A DNA stretch of 64,000 bases from Capronia americana (Eukaryota > Ascomycota > Eurotiomycetes > Chaetothyriales > Herpotrichiellaceae): contig JADWQD010000002.1 in assembly GCA_016110215.1 (NCBI GenBank), forward strand, positions 806,001 through 870,000. Reading direction: 5' to 3'. Position numbers and translations under genes: made by a program. The notes under the pieces were generated by a model. That model was not told where the DNA came from, did not search any database, and worked only from the letters and a program-made list of their open reading frames with translations. Of the stretch, positions 1 to 9,528 are shown one piece after another; the stretch's first letter is position 1; each line of letters begins with the position of its first letter.

Positions 1-1
1 C

Positions 2-865
2 GCCAATATTGTCAAGACGTTGTTGGACTATAGCAAGGGACTTGAACTGAATATCCCAGATCACAGCGGCCGTTCTCCGCTGAGTGAAGCGGCTCGGTGC
101 GGCAACTCCGAGGTCGTCAAACTTCTGCTGGATCAAGAGAACATCGACACGAGCCTCCGTGATTGTGGTGGACGCACTGCCCTGCACCACGCCGCCATCA
201 ATGGCAGTGTGGCTACAATCAGCTGTTTGATCGATTCTGGAAAATTCCCCGCTAATTCAACAGATACGCAGGGCCGCGCTCCTCTGTCGTACGCAGCACA
301 ACTCGGCCGACTTGATGCTATACTGTTTCTCCTCTCCCGGAAAGATGTTGACGTGCAAAGCATCAACGACGACGGTGACAACGCTCTGATGTATGCGTCT
401 CGTTCTGGCCATTCAGGCTGTGTAGCCGTGCTGGCCCCTTTGATGCACAACATCAACGCAACAGACGTCCATGGATGTACAGCCCTGCACCAAGTGACGA
501 GCACTGGGTTTTATAAATTTTTTCACGATCGTGCCAATCATGCTTCGTGCCTTGAAACGCTCATCAATCAAGGCGCTTCTTTGGATATCAGAAACAACGC
601 GAACGAGAGTGCATACGACATATGTTGTCGTCGTCTTTCAACACTTAAGAAAAGAAGGCATACCCGCAAACATTTGGAGGAATTGATGTCAGTCATGAAT
701 CGTCACATGCCAACAATAGCATCCAAGCAAGATCAAGACGCACCAAGCGACACTGTGAGAATCCACTCTGACATTCCTGACCATCTACTCAGAACTGGAT
801 CAGCGCGCCGGATTACATCAGGGCAGGGAACCAGGCATTCGAAGCGACTGATGCCTCTCCTGTAA
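2..865 (+). CDS. Ankyrin-repeat protein, 3' part (5' end outside the window)
   Basis: The frame is open from the first bases of the window, so the start lies upstream; only the C-terminal ~288 residues are seen. About five to six ankyrin repeats are visible, each with the usual helix-turn-helix signature (for example GRSPLSEAARCGN, GRTALHHAAINGS, GRAPLSYAAQLGR, GDNALMYASRSGH, GCTALHQV). One repeat is interrupted by an insertion (YKFFHDRANHA) before CLETLINQGASLDIRN. After the repeats comes a basic, low-complexity tail of about 80 residues with no recognisable domain. Ankyrin repeats mediate protein-protein contacts, and in filamentous fungi such proteins are numerous and mostly uncharacterised. 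What the N-terminus carries (NACHT, kinase or none) cannot be seen, so no specific role is assigned. Confidence 0.8.
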   Translation, partial: ANIVKTLLDYSKGLELNIPDHSGRSPLSEAARCGNSEVVKLLLDQENIDTSLRDCGGRTALHHAAINGSVATISCLIDSGKFPANSTDTQGRAPLSYAAQLGRLDAILFLLSRKDVDVQSINDDGDNALMYASRSGHSGCVAVLAPLMHNINATDVHGCTALHQVTSTGFYKFFHDRANHASCLETLINQGASLDIRNNANESAYDICCRRLSTLKKRRHTRKHLEELMSVMNRHMPTIASKQDQDAPSDTVRIHSDIPDHLLRTGSARRITSGQGTRHSKRLMPLL

Positions 866-2495
866 CGACCCTCGGCACTTTGGAAAATAAAAGCACCTCT
901 AATCGTACCTCTTCTTGTTCTTTATGTGTCTAATACATCATCCCCCTCCCCTCCCCTGCTTCTACATAAACCATGTTTTCGCTCCCAGTAGTGCGCGAAA
1001 CTTCCTAGCCGGAATACTTAATTGATTATACCTGGGCAGAATTCCGTTTCCTCATTGGTGATAGGTAGGCTTGACGGATCATTGTACGATACCTCAACGG
1101 GCTCGATGGACCAAAATATACGCATGAACAGGCGTACATGGATATCCCGTAAAGAACGAGCCAATAACCGCATCATCGGTCGGTAGTGGACCTGACTCTA
1201 TGCAAAATCCATCAACGATGCCAGCATGTCGTCCTCAAGAAAATCCAACTCGGCCCCTTTCGCTGGAGGCTGCATTTATTCCTGGTGTTCAACGAAGGAA
1301 ACATGAGAAGAGACGTCGACTGCGTCAATATTCTGTTAAAGAGCAGTCCTCTCTTCTCTCGTTATTAGCTCTAGGCTAATAGCCGCAAGGCATTCTCTGA
1401 ACAGGTTTGGATCTGAGAACTTGACAGAACGTACTTCCCGTTGGCCGGAAAGTGATGCAACGTTGGCGGCGGTGAGGAGCATGCAGGAACGGAGCCACCA
1501 TCTCTTTGAGCGCGCCTGTTCTGGACTGGACGGGCAAAACTTAACAAAGGCGAAGACAAATTACACTTTTCTCCGGGATATGAACCGAATCGAGGCATCG
1601 TTCAGCCCTAGAGTGGTACTCTAGCAGGCGACGGAGCACAGCAGAGCACAGACCAGATAGATGTCTTAGTAAAATATGATTCATCACGAATGCCACAAAG
1701 GCGGAATGGTTTGTGACAGCTCTCCAGCTGCTTCCTAGGCTCTCCTGAAGTCGTATCTGATGCAGTGAGAGCGGAGTTTGTCAAAACTCTCCCTCACAGT
1801 TGGTGGTGATTAGGATCGGGCAAGGACCGGACCCCTAACTCACGTCTAGACTCATACTGGCAGCTAGACGTCCCGGGAGCTGGCACTCTTCCTTGGGCCT
1901 TGGCATCCCAGAGTCGAAGGGAGGAGAAAAAGGCTGTACCATTTGACCTGACTTATCTTGGTATAGCGACTGGGGTTTCTTGGTGAGATCCTTTCGCGGT
2001 TCTCACTCTTCCGGGAAATGGCGTTTCTGGACTTATTGGTGCCTCGCAGCGGCAGCGGAGCCCCGCTCAATCGGCATGAGAACGCCCGGACTCATGGTGC
2101 CATGGCGAGGTACTTCGTGATCAAATGAAAGGACGTGAGCACGGTCTTGGATTCCGCAGGAGGAAAGACATTGTGGGTTGTCCTTAATAAGGTGAGGCTG
2201 CGGCCGGGGAGCCTGACGTATTTCGGACTCATTCCCAATGGAGAACAGTGGATTGCAGCATGCTCCCAGGATCAAGCTGGAAGGCCCATAATGGGAGGGG
2301 CCCGGGCTATGAGCCTTGTGACAAATACAGGGCTGGAATTGGACTTGAAGCCGGGCTGTACCGTGTACCCGTGCTGCAGTCATGGCTCGGGCGGTCTCGT
2401 ATTCTTGCCGAGACAGGAGAGCACTGGTCAAGCCTGGCGTTTGTATATGCTGAAGCTAGGGGCGGAAAGCATATCCGTATCGGATGGACAAGGAA

Positions 2496-2665
2496 GATTC
2501 AGCAGACTGGGTAGATTCAGCAGACTGGGTAGATTCAGCAGACTGGGTAGATTCAGCAGACTGGGTAGATTCAGCAGACTGGGTAGACTGGGTAGACTGG
2601 GTAGACTGGGTAGACTGGGTAGACTGGGTAGACTGGGTAGACTGGGTAGACTCAGCAGACAAGGA
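2496..2665. repeat. Nested minisatellite: five 18-bp units then seven 9-bp units
   Basis: Five perfect copies of an 18-bp unit (gattcagcagactgggta) at 2496-2585 are followed without a break by seven perfect copies of its 9-bp second half (gactgggta) to 2648, then a decayed copy. Because the units are multiples of three and lack stops, several frames on both strands stay open and produce LGR, WVD or STQ repeat peptides. Confidence 0.95.
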
Positions 2666-2935
2666 AGATTGGGCCGCTTAAGGAGCGGATGTACGTACAA
2701 ACCAAAAAGCGGAGTCGCTCCTGCAGCTACCGAATCGACCTTGGCGGCGTAGCGATTATTGTCTCGCTTCATTTCACTGGCGTGACTGGTTCAGCAATCA
2801 GACGTTGCCCGATCCTATGCATCAACGTCGGGAGAAGACACCTAACGACCGCTGAATTCAATGCCATCCGGCGCCTCACAAGGCCTCCACTTGTCCTGTC
2901 AATTGAATCATCAAGATCACGTTCACCGTGACCCT

Positions 2936-2994
2936 GTGCCAACTAATTCATCTGCAGACATCCATGCAGGATGCGCAGATGAATTAGTTGGCAC
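2936..2994. repeat. Perfect 20-bp inverted repeat with 19-nt loop
   Basis: The left arm 2936-2955 (gtgccaactaattcatctgc) is the exact reverse complement of 2975-2994, separated by 19 bases. Either strand would fold as a long stable hairpin. No coding region overlaps it. It may be a small inverted-repeat element or the relic of an inverted duplication. Confidence 0.95.
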
Positions 2995-3077
2995 TCGTAT
3001 TTCATCAGACGGGCTTGAAGTCCATCACATGAACAAGCACGGGCGATGATTTTTGGCTGCGGAATGTCTATCCTACT

Positions 3078-3132
3078 CCTTTCATTGCCCTTTTGAGAAT
3101 GTCTTGCTTCTTTCATTGCCCTTTTGAGAAGG
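3078..3132. repeat. Direct duplication, two copies about 35 bp apart
   Basis: The block ttcattgcccttttgagaa occurs twice in close succession with a similar intervening sequence, as expected of a recent tandem duplication of about 35 bp. It is non-coding as far as can be seen. Confidence 0.8.
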
Positions 3133-4425
3133 CCGCGCGGGCGATGTTGAAGGAGCATGGATCTGGGTCACGTCGACTGTCCTGCAAGAGGAGCAAGGCT
3201 GGAGTGTATAAGAAGGCACACTCCTCCCTCTCTGAATGAAACAGAACAGAGAGATCTTACAACACCCTCATCTCACTGGGAATCGGTAAGTCACCTGCGA
3301 AACTGTGAGTTCAATCAGGTAAGGGCATCTATACCCTGGTAAACAGTCGGGATCTTGTGGTTGATACCAAACTAGCCGGCCGAGGAACAGGCTACTCACC
3401 GTCTTAAATTCTCCACATCAAGAGCACCCCTTCGTCCATCGGCATGGAGAGATATAATGATCAAGACAAAAGGTACGCATGGGTCAAATGCTCCATGATC
3501 AGATGATAATCCTGTCCCAAACAGCAATGCCAACGGTACCGGTCTGGCTGGGAAAGAGACGGTGACGAGACAGTCAATGCAACGTTGGGAAGCCCAAGAA
3601 AACCGGGAGGAGCCATGGAGCGTCTTTTCAATGTCCGAGAAACAACATGCATCTCAGGCGGCATATTCAGCAAAGACTCGCACCGACTTCAAGCTCTGAT
3701 GGCGCCGGATCTCAAGACTTTCAGGTCCAACCGCGAGATATCGTCGTGTAGAGGTTTCCAAACCCCGCAAATGTTTGAACACGTTACTGTTCCTCTTCCT
3801 TCACATCCACCTGCTTACCTATCATACGCCTGCCGGCTCTCAAGTGACAGCATAATCTTATGCCGTCTTGCCTGGTGGTGTTTGCACGCAGACAGGACAT
3901 GTAGAAATCCACCAGCTTCCAGAGGAGTGTGTGGTCTCACCGTGGTTTTGTTCATTTGGGTTTCACAGAGATGATGATAGTCTTCGCCGAGTTTGTCACT
4001 GCCCCATCGAATGGGCTAATTCCAGCACCAATGTCATAGAATCAATCGGACCCAGGGCCTCCGCTGTGAGGGATCACCAAGCTCACTGAGCGTTGGTCGC
4101 GTGTATCAACCCGCCTTCAGCGCTATTTGAAGCACAGACTTTCCTCCTGAAATTATCTGCACACGGCGTTGCCAGTTGGAGAACATTTTCAAAATGCGGG
4201 GCAAATGGGTGTGCAATTGATTCTCTGGGAGCAGGCAACCACATGTTGCCTCATCCAATGCGTGATATGGCCACTCTGTCTCTTAGCTGCTCAACTCACT
4301 TGATTGGAGGCAGAGGAGTCAGTCGATATTGCCTCATAAATGTGCGGCATGGTATTCAGCTCTCTGTTCATCACATCTCTTCAGGTTTGTTCATGGGATG
4401 ATCAGACCTAAACCACCATTCCACC

Positions 4426-5442
4426 ATGGCGGCGTTAAACTTCCTACCGGTCAAGCTACTTATGCTCTTGACACTCCTCTGCATAGGCAATGCTCTCTCC
4501 GCTCGAGTAACGAATCCTAAGAAGGTTCCCAAGAACGCAGTCCTTCTCTCCAAGGTCTCTGCGCTCACGGTGCGCGCAGGCAAACAGACAGCCTCCCGAC
4601 GAGTCTCCCCTGTCCCTCAATTACAATGCGTCGGCCCATCTAGGATATGCAGTCTCTACGCGGTAGACGTCATGCGATGCACGAATGAAGGCTCAGATTA
4701 CGAAGACGGCAACGTCCAGTGGAGCTGCAAAACCTCCCTGCCAGAAGAATTCAAGCTCGGAAGCACCGACGTAACCTGCGAAGGCTATGAGAGCAGCGAA
4801 GACCCGTACGTTCTCAAGGGAAGCTGCGGTGTCGAATACAGGCTATTGTTGACAGAGAAGGGAGAGCAGAAGTATGGATCTGGAAGCTGGTTCGATCGCG
4901 GTGGCCCCGGTGGCGACACAAACAAAGGAGAAAAGATTGCGGGCTATCTGTTCATGGCACTATTCTTGCTTGTGTTGTTCATCATCGTCCGCGGGATATA
5001 CAACGCCTGGCGCAACGACGCACCTCGGAGAACGCCTCGAGGAGGCGGCTTCGGGGGGTTTGGTGGAGGGGGTGATGACAACGACCCTCCTCCTCCGTAC
5101 GATCCACGACCGCCCCCAAGGCCTAAGAAACCGACATGGTCGTCAGCTTCAAATTCGGGAAGCGGAGGACAACAGGATCAGGGTTGGCGGCCTGGATTCT
5201 GGACTGGCACAGCCGCTGGAGCCGCGGCAGGGTATTTTGCAGGGAGGGGTACCCGCACACAACCCGATCCAGCGCCACCCAGACCGAGCTACGGATCAGG
5301 GTGGTTCGGAGGAGGTAATGGTGGCTATACCGCGCCGAGGAGGCCATCACCACCTTCATCAAGGACGGCGAGCTCTTCGAGCTCGAGCTATTCCAGCACG
5401 AGACACGAAAGCACGGGATTCGGAGGGACAAGCAGGCGGTAA
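4426..5442 (+). CDS. SARAF-like store-operated calcium entry regulator (ER membrane)
   Basis: A single-exon 338-residue protein with the architecture of SARAF/TMEM66. It has a signal peptide (about residues 1-26), a lumenal region with six cysteines (68, 75, 85, 101, 118, 134) carrying the conserved QCVG and VQWSC motifs, one membrane segment (about 171-190), and a Gly/Pro/Ser-rich cytosolic tail with a GGWF-type low-complexity stretch. In animals SARAF sits in the ER membrane and promotes slow inactivation of store-operated calcium entry through STIM/Orai. Filamentous fungi have the SARAF domain but lack clear STIM/Orai, so the fungal role is unknown. The start is the first ATG that gives a complete signal peptide. 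Family assignment is confident; function in this organism is inference. Confidence 0.85.
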   Translation: MAALNFLPVKLLMLLTLLCIGNALSARVTNPKKVPKNAVLLSKVSALTVRAGKQTASRRVSPVPQLQCVGPSRICSLYAVDVMRCTNEGSDYEDGNVQWSCKTSLPEEFKLGSTDVTCEGYESSEDPYVLKGSCGVEYRLLLTEKGEQKYGSGSWFDRGGPGGDTNKGEKIAGYLFMALFLLVLFIIVRGIYNAWRNDAPRRTPRGGGFGGFGGGGDDNDPPPPYDPRPPPRPKKPTWSSASNSGSGGQQDQGWRPGFWTGTAAGAAAGYFAGRGTRTQPDPAPPRPSYGSGWFGGGNGGYTAPRRPSPPSSRTASSSSSSYSSTRHESTGFGGTSRR

Positions 5443-6766
5443 TGGAGATCTTGCGACCTAGCTTTCTGGCCAGTAGAGACGCCTTTGAATGAATGTTGGA
5501 TGCAGGAATCACGCAAGTATCGCAAAGCCTATGTCAATATCTAACGTGTACAAAATTGCTACCTGCTATACACACCGTGAGATTTTGTATCTCGCACAAG
5601 AAAGCTCCCAGCCAGTGAGAGCGTAGGGCCGAAGGATTGTGACGCGTCTGACGCGCAATCACGTGCTAAACAAGGTTGATCAATCAGGCGTCAGCCCTCG
5701 CTGTTGATTCATCTCCTGCTCCGTGCATCGTAATTAAACACCAAATCAACCTGTCGTCCATCTCAGACTGTTTCGACAACGACTCTGGCACCAGTGTTGT
5801 TGGAAGTCTGATGACAAAGACAGGCGAGCGCAGGAAACCTTCTCTGTGCCCCATACCGTGCATTCAGGCATCCCCCAACCAGGGCCGACGTCATGAGACG
5901 TTGCCAGACCATTTCTTTTTTGGGGATACAACGACAGGCAATGAAAACAGCTCCATCAGTTTGAAAATCATAGCATCGCCGGGCGCTGGTAACGACTTCG
6001 GGCATCTTACCTTGCTTCGCCTGGCCACGAAGGTCCATCAGATCGTTCCACACTACGCTATGGACAGAGTACATCGCCGCTAACGCAACTCGCCCAACAG
6101 TGGCAGATATTCTTAAGACATTTTGCGGCAAAATTGCAAGTGTGTCGCGGAGTCTTTGTTCTGGGTAGTTGCATGAAAGACGCGCGCGAATATCGACCAC
6201 CTCATGACTGTTTGATCATTGACCGGCGTATTTCCTTCGCAGTCAAAAGCGGAATCCCCTTGTGAAAGACACCACAAAATATTGGATCAAAGGCGTCCAA
6301 GCAGGAGGTGGTTTCTTGTATGCTTGCTTCTCTTGGCCGCGTCGGATTCAAAGTCCCAACTTGAGAGCTGATATTCAACGCATCACAAGCGCACCAAATC
6401 ATTCCATCCCAACCCGTCTCTCGCGTCGAACTCATCCTCATCCTCATCCTCATCATACGCAGTATCATAACCGATACAACACGCCTTTGAAAACCGCCTG
6501 GGTCTCTAATCACCATTGCTCGCTCGACATTAGACATTAGACGTTAGAGAATGGATTGAGCATCACATATCACGCTACGGTTTGTTGCCTTTTTTGGAAA
6601 ACCAGACCTATCACCGCGGGCATCTCTGCCACACGCTGCCTTGCGATTAGGGGCCCGCATCTATCTACCTTTCCAGTTATACCCTGCGAATAGAGTAGGA
6701 CGAGAGGATCTCCATTTCCGACCCGAACACCTTCCGCGACTGTCGAACCGCCTCAGCCTCAACGCC
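5443..6766. other. Intergenic region between the SARAF-like gene and TDP1
   Basis: No gene is recognised. The interval should hold the SARAF 3' end and the TDP1 promoter and leader. A short (catcct)n-type simple repeat lies near 6433-6460. Confidence 0.5.
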
Positions 6767-7315
6767 ATGGCACCCGAGATCGTTGACCTTATTTCCGACG
6801 ACGAGGACGAGGTCGTCTCCGTTCCCGGCCCCAGCAGCAACAAGTATCCAAGGGCAGGACAGCAGATAGCCACGGACGGAACGATCAACCCGGCACTCAT
6901 ATTGCGCACCAGAACCTCCGTTCAGGTCATCGAGGCGGACACTCCAAGCTCCACAACCAGCAGCCACACAGCGCATAACAGCCTCGAAAATGGGGCTCCA
7001 AGCTCTATACCATCACCGTTGTTCGTCCCGTCACGCAGCCCTGACCTTGAAACCCACAACAACGACAGAGGCAAAGGCAAAGGCCGAGCTGCTTCTATCC
7101 CGGAGATCGACTTGTCACAAGATACCAATGACGACGAGAATACCCCGTCCATACCCACCGTCGACAGCTCGTGGGACTATGCCAACGGAGAATTCACGGA
7201 AGAAGACGCCCTAAAACAAGCTATCGCGCTGTCGTTGCAGGAGCAGAGCCCACGTCAAGATCAAGGTCAAGGTCAAAACCAAGCAGGCGAAGAGGGAGAA
7301 ACCCATACGCTAAAT

Positions 7316-7360
<45 letters not shown>

Positions 7361-9528
7361 ATGCCATTGCCGGATTGGCGGTCCTCTCCCCCCGTGAAGT
7401 ACCCTGTCGAAATCGCAACCTCAACCGCAACAACGATTGCATCGGCTGCGCCATTGTCATCATCGACAGAGACTGAAGCTAAGGCCAAGGCTAAGCTCCC
7501 GAATGTTCCGCCCAACTCGACCGAAGCTACTCCATCGCCAGGAGTGGAAGTACCTGCCTCGAACTCGATGGACGGGCGTGCCGTCGACCAGAGCCAGAAC
7601 CAACACCAAAACCCACCCACACATCCGCCCAGTACATTTAGCCTCGCGGGACTGGATCGAAAGAGTATGGAAGCGGAGCGCCTGGCTCGATTGAAGCGGA
7701 AGCATGGGCACGGAGAAACACAAGAAGAGCAGGAAGGTGAAGGTCCGAATTCAAAAGTCCCAAAGACAGCCCAGCCACACCAGGTGAGAAGAGAGGGAAT
7801 CATTTCGCCATCGCCGATCAGGAACAAGCAGCGGATAGAGGATCAGGGCAAGGACAACGGCAAGGACAAAGACATTAGAATAGCAATAGGGAGAGGGGAA
7901 GGCCGTCACAATACTCTTCCTCGGAACACAGTCTCTCTGGAAGACGGAGACTCCATCCACCCCCTAACAGCTACCTGCTACCTTGACGGGGTTGTTCTGA
8001 AGACGTATGTTCCCGGCTATCCCGCTGCGCAGACAATCTCCTTCGAGTCTCTAATCTCGCCGTCCTCACATCTCGAATCAGCCCTCCTGTCCTCTTTCAA
8101 CTGGAATCTCGACTGGCTCTTCCCGCACTTTGAAACCAGACGGACGAAATTCCAGCTGGTCATGCATGCGAAATCTTCGGCCCAGCGCGAGAGTATCGTG
8201 AAGGACTGGCAGGGCGTGCCAAACGTGAGGTTGACTTTCCCGCCGATGGACGGCAACGTCAATTGCATGCACAGTAAACTGATGCTGTTGTTCTACACGG
8301 ACGAGGAGGCGTCCGTATGGAAAGGCGGGCAGCGGTGCAGGATAGTCATTCCGACTGCGAATCTCGTGGACTTTGACTGGGGCGTGGGCGCGTTTGTGGA
8401 GAATATGGTCTGGCTGATTGACCTTCCTCTCCGTGAGGAGGCGTCGACCACGGCAAAGCGCACGGAACCGCCATTTCAGAAGTCGTTGAAGCATTTCCTG
8501 AAGGCTCAAACAGTGCCAGACGACGTGTTGCGCAAGCTCGATCAATTCGACTTTGGCAAGACGGCAAAATACGGCTTTGTACACTCAATCGGCGGTGTGC
8601 ATACTGGTCAAACGTGGAAAACGACGGGAATTGGTGGTCTGGGCCACACGGTCACCGAACTTGGGCTCGCGACCAGGGATCCCATTCAGCTGGACTACGT
8701 GACTTCATCGGTGGGCAGCCTGAATGACGAGTTCATGAATTCCATTTACCTCGCCGCACAGGGGGACAGCGGCATGACCGAGTATAACCGACGACTCAAC
8801 AAAAAAGCACCTATAGGCAATCAACAAAGCAGTTGGAAAGAGAACTTTCGGTTTTACTTTCCCAGCGACGATACGGTCAGAGCATCGAAAGGCGGACCAC
8901 ACAAGGCAGGAACGATCTGCTTCTCGACAAAATGGTGGCAGAGTCCGACCTTTCCAAGGTCCAATATGCTCGATTGCTTGAGTGTTCGGGACCGGCTACT
9001 GATGCACATCAAGGTATGTCACAGGAGTTGGCAATCGTGGTGTGATTGCAAGTGGAACTGACTATTTCTTCTTGGTGGAATAGCTTCTATTTGTCAGGTA
9101 CGCCTCACCGGTCGAGAGGACCCAGCAGACCCAGTCAAATACCGGATGGGTATATCTCGGTAGCGCAAATCTCTCGGAGAGTGCTTGGTACGTCCACTCC
9201 TCAGCTCGTTTGAGCCTTCCCGAATCTATAATTTGCAGGCGAACAACGATCAGCGGCCCTAGACAGCTACTGACAGGCATTTTTGTATCATGCTAGGGGA
9301 CGACTCGTTCGGGACAAAGCCACCAAAGAGCCTAGACTCAATTGTCGGAATTGGGAATGTGGAGTCGTCATTCCTGTCTTGGGAAAGAGTACCGCGCCGA
9401 GGGACGGGGTTTTGGCAAGCGGCAGCGATGCAGGGCTTGCGTCTTTCGCGGGCAATGTCCCAGTTCCTCTAAGGTATCCCAGCGAAGGTATGGAAAACAA
9501 GAAGCCCTGGACAATAGTCGAAGACTGA
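6767..9528 (+). CDS. TDP1: Tyrosyl-DNA phosphodiesterase 1 with ubiquitin-interacting motif
   Basis: Exons 6767-9013, 9084-9187 and 9297-9528 give 860 residues. TDP1 hydrolyses the 3'-phosphotyrosyl bond left by stalled topoisomerase I in the nucleus. Both HKD half-sites of the phospholipase D fold are present: NCMHSKL near residue 502, and MHIK near 747, the latter split from its continuation by the first intron. The second half continues as GWVYLGSANLSESAWG across the second intron, and the protein ends with the family's PW-containing tail. The N-terminal ~400 residues are disordered and unusually long (human TDP1 has 608). They hold a likely ubiquitin-interacting motif (EEDALKQAIALSLQEQ, about 143-160) and a 13-Ala run coded by a pure GCA repeat. 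The ATG at 6767 begins MAPEIVDLISDDEDE, a SUMO-interacting-like acidic start, and is the first ATG in the frame. Confidence 0.93.
7316..7354 (+). repeat. (GCA)13 trinucleotide repeat coding for polyalanine
   Basis: Thirteen uninterrupted GCA codons lie inside the disordered N-terminal part of TDP1. Pure repeats of this kind are prone to slippage, so length variation between strains is likely. Confidence 0.95.

Larger units (their letters stand above)
866..4425. other. Gene-poor interval with repeats
   Basis: No coding region is recognised in this 3.5 kb. Open frames here are short, have no family motifs, and one is created by a tandem repeat. It contains a nested 18/9-bp minisatellite, a 20-bp perfect inverted repeat and a short direct duplication, each listed separately. 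The last few hundred bases should hold the promoter of the SARAF-like gene. Confidence 0.6.

Noticed and set aside
2135..2752. Open frames through the minisatellite, on both strands
   Set aside because: They are kept open by the repeat, whose units are multiples of three; no domain or family text lies outside the repeat.
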